Assembly: GCA_013297875.1 (NCBI GenBank)
Contig: JAAFIW010000003.1
Span: 186,001 to 250,000 of the forward strand
DNA from: Comamonadaceae bacterium
GTDB taxonomy: Bacteria > Pseudomonadota > Gammaproteobacteria > Burkholderiales > Burkholderiaceae_C
Length of the DNA: 64,000 bases
Direction of reading: 5' to 3'
The translations under genes were made by a program, and so were the position numbers. Shown one piece after another: positions 1 to 7,137 of this stretch. Position 1 is the first letter of the stretch, and each line of letters begins with the position of its first letter. A model generated the notes under the pieces. The model was given only the letters and a program-made list of their open reading frames with translations, was not told the DNA's origin and did not search any database.

Positions 1-556
1 CGGCAGGTTGCAAATGGGCCAGCACAATCGTGACCACCGGGTAGGGGCTGACCACGCAGGCGGCACCCGGGCTCAACTGCAGGAAAACGCCCGCCGGGTC
101 GCGCTCGGCCAGCAGCGACAGCGATGCCAGATCCAGCACGGCATCTGCCGCGCTACTGGCCAGGTGCAGCGCCCACTCCACGCGCGCCACATCGCTCAAA
201 TAAGGCTCCTGCTCCAGCAAACCTGGCAGCATGGCCATGTGGTCTGCCAACTGCCCGCCCCACTGCGCCAAATCGCCGCGCACCGGCGGGTGGTCGTGCC
301 AGTGTTGGCGGGCCATGGCTTCAAAATTGTCTTCGCCCACCAACTGATGCACCACCGGATAAGCGCCGGCCAGCGCACGTGGTGCCAGCGCCTGCGCATT
401 GGCGCGGTAGGCGCTGAGGCCGCGCTCCATGAGTTTTTCGCCTCTAGCCCCTTCAGATAGAGCTCGGGTAGCTATTGAATGAATAGCATCTACCTGTCTG
501 GGTGCCCACAAAGCCGCCAGCAGGGCGTGCTGGTCATCCACCAAGCCTTGGCTCAT
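1..556 (-). CDS. HvfC/BufC-like DUF2063 protein (3' end outside window)
   Basis: The reading frame begins at an ATG on the minus strand and runs off the left edge, so only about 185 N-terminal residues are seen. Residues around 45-90 (ERGLSAYRAN, then VVHQLVGEDNFEAMARQHW) match the N-terminal part of DUF2063 (HvfC/BufC) proteins, the usual partner of DUF692/MNIO enzymes. Its ATG overlaps the TGA of the upstream MNIO gene by 4 bp, which implies translational coupling. In characterised systems the partner helps the iron enzyme recognise or modify a small cysteine-containing precursor peptide; that role here is inferred from family and context. A degenerate copy of repeat R1 (about 466-510) lies inside the frame and encodes residues around DAIHSIATRA. 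Confidence 0.8.
   Translation of the reverse strand, partial: MSQGLVDDQHALLAALWAPRQVDAIHSIATRALSEGARGEKLMERGLSAYRANAQALAPRALAGAYPVVHQLVGEDNFEAMARQHWHDHPPVRGDLAQWGGQLADHMAMLPGLLEQEPYLSDVARVEWALHLASSAADAVLDLASLSLLAERDPAGVFLQLSPGAACVVSPYPVVTIVLAHLQPA
466..510 (+). repeat. R1 interspersed repeat, degenerate copy inside hvfC-like gene
   Basis: The stretch has the R1 left part (GCTATTGAATGAATAGC) and a decayed right part ending CTGGGTGCCC. It is read through in frame by the minus-strand gene. It matches the consensus less well than the copies at 5961 or 33299. Confidence 0.5.
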
Positions 557-1506
557 GCAGACACCTGCGTCCAGTTTTGCAGCGCAATGCTGGCGTGCTC
601 GCGCGCCAGATCGGCCTGCCCCAGCAGCACGTCCAGCGCGGGAATGTCGGTGTCCCATTCCACCAGGGTGGGCACCGGGCCAAAGCGGGAGATGGCATGG
701 CGGTAGATCAGCCAGACCGGGTCGGCCACCGTGCGGCTGTGGTCGTCCACCACGATGTCGTCCATCGCGCAGTGGCCCGCCACATGAATCTGCCCGACCG
801 CCGCAGGGGCCAGTTGGTCCAGCCAGGCACAGCAGCTTCGCACCGGGTCGTCGGTAGCACCGGCCAGGCGGGCATTCAAGGCATTCACATACAGGTTGTT
901 CACGTCCACCAGCAGCTGGCCACCGGTGCGCTGCACCAGAGAGGACAAAAACTCGGTCTCTGGCATGTCGCTGGAAGCAAACCCGACGTAGGCCGACAGG
1001 TTTTCAATCAGCAGCGCGCGCTCCAGCCGCTCCTGCACGCGGTGCACATTGCTACACAACACGTCCAGCGCTTCGCGGTTGAATGGCAGGGGCAACAGGT
1101 CGGCCGCATGCACCGTAGCGGGCTCGGCGGTGTCACGCACATGCGCGGCCAGCACGCCGCGCGCAAAACAGGCGTGGTCGCTCACGCGCACGGGTTGAAT
1201 CTGCTTGACCAGGCGCGCCAATTGCGTGAGGTGCCAATCGTCCACACCGCAGGCGGAACCCAGGCCCAAACCCACGCCGTGCAGACTCACCGGCCACTGC
1301 TCGCGCGCTTGTTTCAGCACCGACAAGGCCGCGCCACCCTGGCCGAAAAAATTCTCGGAATGCACCTCAATGAAGTCGAGGTACGGAAACTCCGGTGAGC
1401 CCACCGGCGCGTGCGCGCGCTGCATCAGCTCTCCGTAATGCGGATGCCGCCAGCCAATGCCGGTCTGGTTGGCGCGAACATGAGGGGCAGGTACACGTCG
1501 GTTCAT
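553..1506 (-). CDS. DUF692 / MNIO family multinuclear non-heme iron oxidase (HvfB/BufB-like)
   Basis: The protein has 317 residues, about normal for the family. The family hallmark FIEVHSENFFG lies near residues 44-55, followed by SLHGVGLGLGS; these carry His/Glu metal ligands of the TIM-barrel iron site. MNIO enzymes modify cysteine residues of small precursor peptides (for example to oxazolone/thioamide or thiooxazole groups), often in copper or metal-stress operons. The next gene downstream is the DUF2063 partner, with a 4-bp ATGA overlap. The usual order puts a small DUF2282/BufA-type precursor gene first, but the 157 bp upstream (1507-1663) hold no such frame, so the substrate must be encoded elsewhere or lost. 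Family assignment is secure; substrate is unknown. Confidence 0.9.
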   Translation of the reverse strand: MNRRVPAPHVRANQTGIGWRHPHYGELMQRAHAPVGSPEFPYLDFIEVHSENFFGQGGAALSVLKQAREQWPVSLHGVGLGLGSACGVDDWHLTQLARLVKQIQPVRVSDHACFARGVLAAHVRDTAEPATVHAADLLPLPFNREALDVLCSNVHRVQERLERALLIENLSAYVGFASSDMPETEFLSSLVQRTGGQLLVDVNNLYVNALNARLAGATDDPVRSCCAWLDQLAPAAVGQIHVAGHCAMDDIVVDDHSRTVADPVWLIYRHAISRFGPVPTLVEWDTDIPALDVLLGQADLAREHASIALQNWTQVSA

Positions 1507-1663
1507 GAGCGCCTAGCCATTTTCGTTCGCAGAAGCAGCGAGCACATTTGCATCTATTTGAAACTCATGAAAAATACGGTAAAACTCCGCGAATGACGGG
1601 GTAGTTTACAAAACGGCGATGGCGTGCATGTGTTGGCACCGATCAGAGTGACCACAGGTCTCT

Positions 1664-2188
1664 TTAAATCAGCTCGGCAATCTTGTCCCACGCCTCGGCC
1701 GGGATGCGGCCCATGAAGCGCTCGACCACCTTGCCGGTTTTGTCAATCAGCAGGGCAGTGGGCAGTTGTGCGGGAACACCGACGTTGTCCGCGTAGCGCG
1801 GTTCGCCCGCCCACAGCTGAACAAAGCGCTGCTTGATCGGAACTGTGCTGGAGATAATTTTTTCGTAGTCATCCAGGTCTTTAACGCGCTTGTCGTGGCT
1901 GACCAGCACCAGTTCAAACGGCTTGCCGGCCCAGCCTTCGTAGTTTTGCCGCAACTCCGGCATTTTGTCGCGGCACACCGCGCAGTTGGTGGACCAAAAC
2001 ATCACTAACACCACTTTTCCCTTCAGCGCACTCAAGGCAAAAGGCTTGCCATCCACAGTGCGGCCCTCAATGGACAGCTGAACAACGGTGGCTGCATTGG
2101 ACGGCACCGCAGCTGTGGCGGGCGCAGCGGGCTGGGCATTGACCGCCAGCGCGGCCAACAGCAAGAGGAGAGGCAACAGATTTTTCAT
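1664..2188 (-). CDS. TlpA-like periplasmic thiol-disulfide (redoxin) protein
   Basis: The protein has 174 residues when started at the ATG in front of the signal peptide (MKNLLPLLLLLAALAVNAQ). Longer upstream starts would bury the signal peptide and were rejected. After an Ala/Pro-rich linker comes a thioredoxin fold with WSTNCAVC: C69 and C72 form the CxxC redox centre, with AV between the cysteines instead of the more usual GP or PP. TlpA/ResA-type proteins reduce or oxidise cysteines in the periplasm, for instance during cytochrome c or copper-centre maturation. It stands alone on the minus strand, followed by the MNIO gene after 157 bp. The precise partner cannot be told from the sequence. 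Confidence 0.85.
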   Translation of the reverse strand: MKNLLPLLLLLAALAVNAQPAAPATAAVPSNAATVVQLSIEGRTVDGKPFALSALKGKVVLVMFWSTNCAVCRDKMPELRQNYEGWAGKPFELVLVSHDKRVKDLDDYEKIISSTVPIKQRFVQLWAGEPRYADNVGVPAQLPTALLIDKTGKVVERFMGRIPAEAWDKIAELI

Positions 2189-2429
2189 AACTGGCAATAC
2201 GGATGGGGTGGACAAAAGGTTTCTTACATTTTGAATAAATTTAATCGCATTGGTTCGCGTTTCAGGTCCTTTTTGTGGGCTATTTAAACGACACATATGA
2301 AACCATGTGCACTATCTCGGTATGCAAAACACAAAAATGAACCATAATGCGCAGTGATTTTTTAAAAGTCACATGGTTTGCGGTGAATGGTCAGTTTCGC
2401 GTCTTTGATACTTTTGTGGTTTGTCAGGC

Positions 2430-2481
2430 GGCGTTTTGCGGGCTCCATCGCTTGTTAGCGTTTTTTTTCGAGGAGTCCGTG
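2430..2481 (+). promoter_or_regulatory. SD-sequestering stem in 5' leader of first RRM gene
   Basis: GGGCTCC at 2440-2446 can pair with GGAGTCC at 2472-2478 (one G-U pair), covering part of the ribosome site GAGGAG (2470-2475) just before the ATG at 2482. A nested hairpin CGCT-TGTT-AGCG lies between (2449-2460). The same arrangement recurs upstream of the second RRM gene, and the leaders also share further upstream blocks (TTTGCGGTGAA, GCGTCTT). This suggests an RNA thermometer or an autoregulatory binding site. The pairing is visible; the function is inferred. Confidence 0.55.
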
Positions 2482-2892
2482 ATGGGCAACAAACTTTATG
2501 TGGGCAACCTGCCCTATTCGTACCGTGACAACGACATGGAGCAGGCATTCAGCCAGTACGGCACCGTGTCTAGCGCCAAAGTCATGATGGAGCGCGATAC
2601 CGGTCGCTCCAAAGGCTTCGGTTTCGTGGAAATGGGCAGCGATGCCGAGGCACAAGCTGCCATTGCCGGCATGAATGGCCAGCAAATCGGTGGCCGCGGT
2701 CTGGTCGTTAACGAAGCCCGTCCGATGGAAGCCCGCCCACCCCGCACAGGTGGCGGTGGTTTTGGTGGCGGCGGTGGCGGCTACGGTGGTGGCGGCGGCG
2801 GCGGTGGTGGTTACGGCGGTGGCGGTGGTGGCCGTAGTGGCGGCGGCGGCGGTGGTTATGGCGGTGGCGGCGGAAATCGCGGCGGCTACTAA
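2482..2892 (+). CDS. Glycine-rich RNA-binding protein (RRM), paralogue 1
   Basis: The protein has 136 residues. One RNA recognition motif occupies residues about 1-80, with RNP2 (LYVGNL, residues 5-10) and RNP1 (KGFGFVEM, about residues 44-51). A low-complexity Gly/Tyr/Arg tail follows. The ATG at 2482 was chosen because it follows a strong GAGGAG and sits at the start of the RRM; the frame is open further upstream, but that part is the mRNA leader. Small RRM proteins of this type in bacteria, best known from cyanobacteria, are often cold-induced and bind single-stranded RNA. A terminator follows directly, so it is probably monocistronic. A second copy with a longer tail follows. Confidence 0.92.
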   Translation: MGNKLYVGNLPYSYRDNDMEQAFSQYGTVSSAKVMMERDTGRSKGFGFVEMGSDAEAQAAIAGMNGQQIGGRGLVVNEARPMEARPPRTGGGGFGGGGGGYGGGGGGGGGYGGGGGGRSGGGGGGYGGGGGNRGGY

Positions 2893-2933
2893 GCACAAAA
2901 CAACTACCAGGCGCTTGCGTCTGATAAAAAAAC

Positions 2934-2955
2934 AGGGCCTTCGGGCCCTTTTTTG
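2934..2955 (+). terminator. Rho-independent terminator after first RRM gene
   Basis: AGGGCC-TTCG-GGCCCT is a perfect 6-bp stem with a stable UUCG tetraloop, followed by a T-rich run. Confidence 0.9.
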
Positions 2956-3057
2956 TTTTTTGCCACGATTTTCTGGTGCGTTTTGGCGCTGCGCCGCTTG
3001 CATAGTCGCTAACTATTTGGCTAACATTGCAAAGCCTTGGCAAAAAAACGCCAAGCA

Positions 3058-3159
3058 TCCAAGTTTGCGGTGAACAGGTCACTTTGCGTCTTACGGCTCG
3101 CTGAATGCGTTTTCGGGACTCCATCGCTATCGGTTTATGTCATTTTGAGGAGTCCCTTC
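3058..3159 (+). promoter_or_regulatory. Conserved 5' leader of second RRM gene with SD-sequestering stem
   Basis: GGGACTCC (3115-3122) is perfectly complementary to GGAGTCCC (3149-3156), which contains the end of the ribosome site GAGGAG (3147-3152) before the ATG at 3160. Upstream blocks TTTGCGGTGAA and GCGTCTT match the leader of paralogue 1. Where the two leaders differ (GGGACTCC against GGGCTCC), pairing is kept through a G-U pair, which suggests selection for structure. Confidence 0.55.
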
Positions 3160-3717
3160 ATGGGAAATAAGTTGTACGTGGGCAACTTGCCCTATTCGGT
3201 GCGCGACAGTGATCTGGAGCAGGCTTTTGGTCAGTTTGGTGCGGTAACCAGCGCCAAGGTGATGATGGAGCGTGACACGGGTCGGTCAAAAGGTTTTGGT
3301 TTTGTGGAGATGGGCAGCGACGCTGATGCCCAGGCCGCGATCAGCGGTATGAACGGCCAGCCCCTGGGTGGTCGCAGTGTGGTCGTCAACGAGGCCCGTC
3401 CGATGGAAGCGCGCCCACCCCGCAGCGGTGGTTTTGGCGGCGGTGGTGGTTATGGTGGCGGCGGCGGTGGGGGCGGATACGGTGGTGGTGGCGGTGGTCG
3501 CCGTGAAGGCGGTGGCGGCGGCTATGGAGGTGGTGGTTCCGGTGGCGGCGGCTACGGCGGCGGCGGCTCTGGTGGTGGTTATGGCGGCGGTGGTGGCGGC
3601 GGTGGTGGTCGGCGCGACAGCGGCGGCGGTGGTGGCGACGGCGGATTCCGCAGCCCCTACGGCACTGGCCCACGTGGTGGTGGCCGACGCGACAGCGGCG
3701 GCGGCAACGACTATTGA
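3160..3717 (+). CDS. Glycine-rich RNA-binding protein (RRM), paralogue 2
   Basis: The protein has 185 residues. The RRM (residues about 1-80) is close to that of the preceding gene: LYVGNLPYS, KVMMERDTGRSKGFGFVEM, NEARPMEARPP. The tail is longer and richer in Arg, with GGGGYGGG-type blocks and RRDSGGG repeats, and may drive RNA binding or condensation. The ATG follows GAGGAG at 7-nt spacing. It has its own leader and terminator, so the two paralogues are separate transcription units or a duplicated unit. The Gly codon run creates long false reading frames on the other strand. Confidence 0.92.
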   Translation: MGNKLYVGNLPYSVRDSDLEQAFGQFGAVTSAKVMMERDTGRSKGFGFVEMGSDADAQAAISGMNGQPLGGRSVVVNEARPMEARPPRSGGFGGGGGYGGGGGGGGYGGGGGGRREGGGGGYGGGGSGGGGYGGGGSGGGYGGGGGGGGGRRDSGGGGGDGGFRSPYGTGPRGGGRRDSGGGNDY

Positions 3718-3739
3718 TTCCGCGCTCACTCAACTGAAA

Positions 3740-3764
3740 AAGGCTCCTGATGGAGCCTTTTTTG
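3740..3764 (+). terminator. Rho-independent terminator after second RRM gene
   Basis: AAGGCTCC-TGAT-GGAGCCTT is a perfect 8-bp stem followed by a short T run. Confidence 0.9.
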
Positions 3765-4025
3765 TTGGGTTCACCCACGCGGGCAGCGAGCCCGCATATT
3801 TCATCGGGGCAGCGTGGGCCGCGCGTTTTAGCGGGATGCAGGGGCGCGCAAGGTGACGACCCAATAGCACTTGCTATTGGGAAGGAGGCTTGTGCGTTCC
3901 TGCGCCCGCCAAAACGATGCGGCACGCGCTGAGCCGTTTTGATGGAATCCAATTTGGATTGGAGGTCATTGCAGATTTCGCCAATGAAAACGCTTCAAAA
4001 CGGCGGTCCCGGTGAAATATGCGGG
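3765..4025. other. Intergenic stretch with two perfect palindromes
   Basis: No convincing gene was found between the converging RRM and SDR genes. It holds a 10-bp inverted repeat, CCCAATAGCA-CT-TGCTATTGGG (3860-3881), and a palindrome AATCCAA-T-TTGGATT (3946-3960). Neither has a T tract on the plus strand. They could be remnants of small mobile repeats or regulator sites. Confidence 0.5.
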
Positions 4026-4802
4026 CTACTGCTCACCCTGGCGATGCTTGCGTGGCCGACCGGCCATCAGCTTGTCAAACACCGCATTGGGCAAGGCGCG
4101 CAGCAGTTTGGCTACCACGCCCATTTGCCAGGGAATGACGCGGTAGCTGCTACCGGCAGCGATTGCATCCAATGCACGCGCGGCAAAGTCTTGTGGCTGC
4201 ATCAAAAACGGCATGCTGTAGCGGTTTTGTTTGGTCAGTGGCGTGTCGATGTAGCCAGGGCAAATCGTCACCACTTTCACGCCACTGGCGCGCAACTCGC
4301 CACGCAGGCTTTCGCAGTAGGCCACCACGGCGGCCTTGCTGGCGCAGTAGGCCCCGTGGCCCGGCAGGCCCCGGATGGCGGCCACGCTGGCAATGCCCAC
4401 CAGGGCCCCGCTGCCGCGCTTTTCCATCGCAGCCATGAAGGGGTGAAACGTGGCAGCCAGACCAGTGTTGTTGGTGGCAAAGGTGCGGGCCATCACGTCA
4501 ATATCGCTGCGCTGCGCGGTGTCCATGCCGATGCTGATGCCAGCGTTGGCAATCACCACGTCGGGCAGGCCCTGGCTTGCGATGCAGGCGGCACCGGCGG
4601 CCACGATGCTGTCAGTGTCGGCCACGTCAGCGCTATAAATAGCGTAGCTGCTTGAGCTGATCTGGTGTGCACTAGCCCATGATTGAACCTCGGAAACCCG
4701 GCGTGCAGCCAGCGCCAGCCGCCAGCCGGCCTGGTGGTAGCGCAGCGCCAGGGCCTGGCCGATGCCGCTGGAGGCGCCGGTGATGAAAACCAGGGGGGTC
4801 AT
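4026..4802 (-). CDS. SDR family NAD(P)-dependent oxidoreductase
   Basis: The protein has 258 residues with a classical short-chain dehydrogenase plan: TGASSGIG cofactor motif (residues 8-15), NAG (86-88), catalytic Ser near 139, and YCASK with Y152 and K156. The substrate is unknown. It lies 26 bp downstream of lptC on the same strand, where lptA/lptB would be expected in many proteobacteria, so it may be co-transcribed with the KDO/LPS genes. An R1-related repeat is embedded in frame and encodes about residues 42-59 (around SWASAHQISSSS), in the variable loop after the second beta strand, where an insertion is likely tolerated. Confidence 0.9.
   Translation of the reverse strand: MTPLVFITGASSGIGQALALRYHQAGWRLALAARRVSEVQSWASAHQISSSSYAIYSADVADTDSIVAAGAACIASQGLPDVVIANAGISIGMDTAQRSDIDVMARTFATNNTGLAATFHPFMAAMEKRGSGALVGIASVAAIRGLPGHGAYCASKAAVVAYCESLRGELRASGVKVVTICPGYIDTPLTKQNRYSMPFLMQPQDFAARALDAIAAGSSYRVIPWQMGVVAKLLRALPNAVFDKLMAGRPRKHRQGEQ
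4622..4682 (+). repeat. R1-related repeat inside SDR gene
   Basis: It carries the R1 core AGCTGCTTGAGC preceded by GCTATAAATAGCG and ends in a reversed AGCCCATG block, so it is a rearranged variant. The minus-strand gene reads it without a stop. Confidence 0.55.
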
Positions 4803-4828
4803 GTGTGCTCCTAGGATTGTGGGATGGG

Positions 4829-5443
4829 TTAACGCGGCACCGGCACCAGGGTGCCACGCACCCGGCCCTGGAGCTGCAGCACCTGCTCCAGGTCGTCGTA
4901 TTCCAGGCTATCGCCCGAAAACCGGTCTTGCCCGCGAATCAGCACCACGGGTTTGTGCGATTTGAGGCGTTCGGTGTTGGCAAACACGTGCAAAAACTCG
5001 CCGCGAAATTCGATGGGCTGCTGCGCCCGGCCATTGTTTTGGGGTCGCCCGTCGCGTACCACCACCGCATTGCCGATCAGTTGCACCTCGGAGCCGTCGC
5101 CGTTGCTCAGGGCTTTTTTGGCACTGGCCACGGTGCGCTGCCCCTGGGCGTTGTAGACCAGGATGCGCGGTTGTTCGATGTCCAGCGTGTCGGTATCGGG
5201 GTAGTGGTGGGCCTGTTCGCCACGCATTTCGCTTTTCATTCGGCCTTGGGCGTCAAAACTCTTGACCCCAAAGCGGCGCATGAAGTAGTCGGGCTCGCTG
5301 GACACGGGTGCGGCGGCACCCGGCGGTGTCAGCGAGGGTGTGCTGCGGGCCAGCCAGTAGGTGGCTAGAGCCATCAAGGCCATCAGCAGGATGGGCAGGT
5401 ACACCGCAACGCCGTCCCAGGCGCGCCACAAAAGACGCTTCAT
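4829..5443 (-). CDS. lptC: LPS export ABC transporter periplasmic protein LptC
   Basis: The protein has 204 residues. A single N-terminal membrane anchor (about residues 12-32, VAVYLPILLMALMALATYWL) is followed by a periplasmic LptC domain, with the family segments DYFMRRFGVKSFDAQGRM and LVYNAQGQRTVASAKKAL. LptC passes lipopolysaccharide from LptBFG to LptA. The ATG overlaps the kdsC stop by 4 bp, so translation is coupled. A longer frame upstream is the kdsC region and was rejected. The usual next genes lptA and lptB are not here; an SDR gene follows instead. Confidence 0.93.
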   Translation of the reverse strand: MKRLLWRAWDGVAVYLPILLMALMALATYWLARSTPSLTPPGAAAPVSSEPDYFMRRFGVKSFDAQGRMKSEMRGEQAHHYPDTDTLDIEQPRILVYNAQGQRTVASAKKALSNGDGSEVQLIGNAVVVRDGRPQNNGRAQQPIEFRGEFLHVFANTERLKSHKPVVLIRGQDRFSGDSLEYDDLEQVLQLQGRVRGTLVPVPR

Positions 5444-6015
5444 GAATACGCGTCCAGCAGGCGGGCGTAATGGCCGGTGGCCACCAGCAGCAGGTCGCAA
5501 AACTCGCGGGCCGCGCCGTCGCCGCCGCGCCGTTGGGTGATGTAGTGAACTTCCGCGCACACCTGGGCATGGGCGTTGGCCGGCGCGCAGGCCAGCGCGC
5601 TAGCGCGCAGCACGGGCAAGTCGGGCCAGTCGTCGCCCATGGCAGCCGCCTGCTGCCAGTCCAGGCCCAATTCGGCCAGCACGCTTTGCGCGGCGGGCAG
5701 TTTGTCTTCAGTGCCAAAGTGGGCGTGGGCAATGCCCAGGGCTTGCAGACGCAAACGCAAGGCGGGCGAGTCACGCCCGGTGATCACGGCGGGCGTGATG
5801 CCTGCTTGCTGCAGCAACTTGATGCCCTGGCCGTCCAGCGTGTTGAAGCGTTTCAGCGCCTCGCCTTCGGCCGAAAAATACAGACCACCGTCGGTCAACA
5901 CACCGTCTACGTCAAAGAAAGCCACGCGTACAGCCTGTGCCTTGAGCAGCAGTGACGCTTCAAAATTGATAGCTACTTGAGCAGTATTTACATGGGCTGG
6001 AGCGTGATTTGGCAC
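5440..6015 (-). CDS. kdsC: 3-deoxy-D-manno-octulosonate 8-phosphate phosphatase KdsC
   Basis: The protein has 191 residues and belongs to the HAD superfamily, with the nucleophile motif FDVDGVLTDG (D35, D37), VITGRDS, and MGDDWPDLP as the Mg-binding end. It removes phosphate from KDO-8-P in KDO synthesis. The likely start is a GTG (6013-6015) directly abutting the kdsD stop codon; no ATG lies in frame before the HAD motif. An R1 repeat (5961-6013) encodes the first roughly 18 residues (AHVNTAQVAINFEA), so the natural N-terminus seems to have been replaced or extended by the repeat. Downstream it overlaps lptC. Confidence 0.93.
   Translation of the reverse strand: MPNHAPAHVNTAQVAINFEASLLLKAQAVRVAFFDVDGVLTDGGLYFSAEGEALKRFNTLDGQGIKLLQQAGITPAVITGRDSPALRLRLQALGIAHAHFGTEDKLPAAQSVLAELGLDWQQAAAMGDDWPDLPVLRASALACAPANAHAQVCAEVHYITQRRGGDGAAREFCDLLLVATGHYARLLDAYS
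5961..6013 (+). repeat. R1 repeat forming the N-terminus of kdsC
   Basis: This is one of the best R1 copies: CAAAATTGATAGCTACTTG, then AGCAGTATTTACATGGGCTG and GATTTGGC. It starts right at the kdsC GTG and is read on the opposite strand. Confidence 0.75.
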
Positions 6016-7002
6016 TTAAATCACCTTGGCACGCAGCAAATCGTGGGTGTTGATGGCACCGCACAGCAGACCTTGTGCATCGACCACCAGCAAGCGGGTG
6101 ATGCCGTGCAATTCCATGAGCTGCGCCGCATCCACCGCCAGCGCGTCGTCGCGCACAGTGCGGGGGTTGCGACACATCACCTGCTCCGCAGTGATAGCGC
6201 GCAGATCCAGACCTTTTTCAACCAGTCGGCGCAGGTCACCGTCTGTGAAGATGCCCAGCAAGCGACCCGCTTCGTCAGCAACCGCCGAAGCGCCCAGTCC
6301 CTTGGCGCTCATCTCGCGCATTAACTGGCTGAAACTGGCCCCCGGCAGCACGCGGGGCACGGCGTCGCCGGCACGCATCAGGTCGCGCACATGGGTAAGC
6401 AGCTTGCGGCCCAACGCGCCACCGGGGTGGGAGCGCGCAAAGTCCTGCTCGCCAAAACCGCGTGCGTCCAGCAAGGCCACGGCCAGCGCGTCGCCCAGGG
6501 CCATTTGTGCGGTGGTGCTGGCGGTGGGTGCCAGGCTCAAGGGGCAGGCTTCTTTTTCCACGCCACTGTCCAGCACCACATCGGCCTGGCTGGCCAAGGT
6601 GGACTTCAGCCCTCCCGTCATGGCAATCAGTTTTACACCCAGGCGCTTGATGGCGGGCAGCAGAGCGGTCAGCTCATCGACTTCGCCGCTATTGGAAACA
6701 GCCAGCACCAGGTCGTCGCCCGTCACCATGCCCAGGTCGCCGTGGCTGGCCTCGGCCGGGTGCACAAACAGCGCCGGCGTCCCGGTGGAGGCCAGCGTGG
6801 CAGCAATTTTGCGGCCTACATGGCCGCTTTTGCCCATGCCCATCACGGCCACGCGGCCACGCTTGGCCTGCAGCTGCAGAATGATCTCCACCGCCCTTGC
6901 AAACGCATCGCCGGTACGCGCCTTCAGCCCTAAAACGGCGGCCGCTTCAATGTCAAAGGTTTGGTGGGCCAGGCGCAGGGCCTGTTGGGGATCGAAAGGC
7001 AT
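6016..7002 (-). CDS. kdsD: Arabinose-5-phosphate isomerase KdsD
   Basis: The protein has 328 residues. A SIS sugar-isomerase domain (residues about 35-175, with MGMGKSGHVGRKIAATLAS and EASHGDLGM) is followed by two CBS domains (about 205-328). It converts ribulose-5-phosphate to arabinose-5-phosphate, the first step to KDO for LPS. It is the first gene of the kdsD-kdsC-lptC run and is divergent from a CPA2 antiporter gene; the 135-bp gap holds a long inverted repeat. Confidence 0.95.
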   Translation of the reverse strand: MPFDPQQALRLAHQTFDIEAAAVLGLKARTGDAFARAVEIILQLQAKRGRVAVMGMGKSGHVGRKIAATLASTGTPALFVHPAEASHGDLGMVTGDDLVLAVSNSGEVDELTALLPAIKRLGVKLIAMTGGLKSTLASQADVVLDSGVEKEACPLSLAPTASTTAQMALGDALAVALLDARGFGEQDFARSHPGGALGRKLLTHVRDLMRAGDAVPRVLPGASFSQLMREMSAKGLGASAVADEAGRLLGIFTDGDLRRLVEKGLDLRAITAEQVMCRNPRTVRDDALAVDAAQLMELHGITRLLVVDAQGLLCGAINTHDLLRAKVI

Positions 7003-7046
7003 GCGGGCATTCTAAGGATGACCAGATGACCGCTGCCTGCGGCGAG

Positions 7047-7112
7047 CGATGACAGATGAGTGGACTGTCTCCACGCAGGCCGCCTGCAAAGCAGCCGGGT
7101 CATCTGTCATCG
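7047..7112. promoter_or_regulatory. Long inverted repeat between kdsD and the antiporter
   Basis: CGATGACAGATGA (7047-7059) and TCATCTGTCATCG (7100-7112) are perfect 13-bp arms. The 40-bp interior contains smaller hairpins (GTGGA-CTGTC-TCCAC and GCAGGC-C-GCCTGC). A related direct copy (GATGACCAGATGACC) lies just upstream. It could be a cruciform, a regulator site shared by the divergent genes, or a leader RNA structure. Confidence 0.6.
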
Positions 7113-7137
7113 GCCTGAGAGTTGCTAGCATCGCCCC

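Noticed and set aside
1507-1663. Precursor peptide gene upstream of the MNIO gene
   Set aside because: No frame on either strand with a signal peptide and cysteines was found.
2740-3717. Gly-codon tandem repeats in the RRM genes, and long Ala/Thr or His/Arg frames opposite them
   Set aside because: They encode the glycine-rich tails; unit length and sequence vary and there are no spacers, so not CRISPR and not separate genes.
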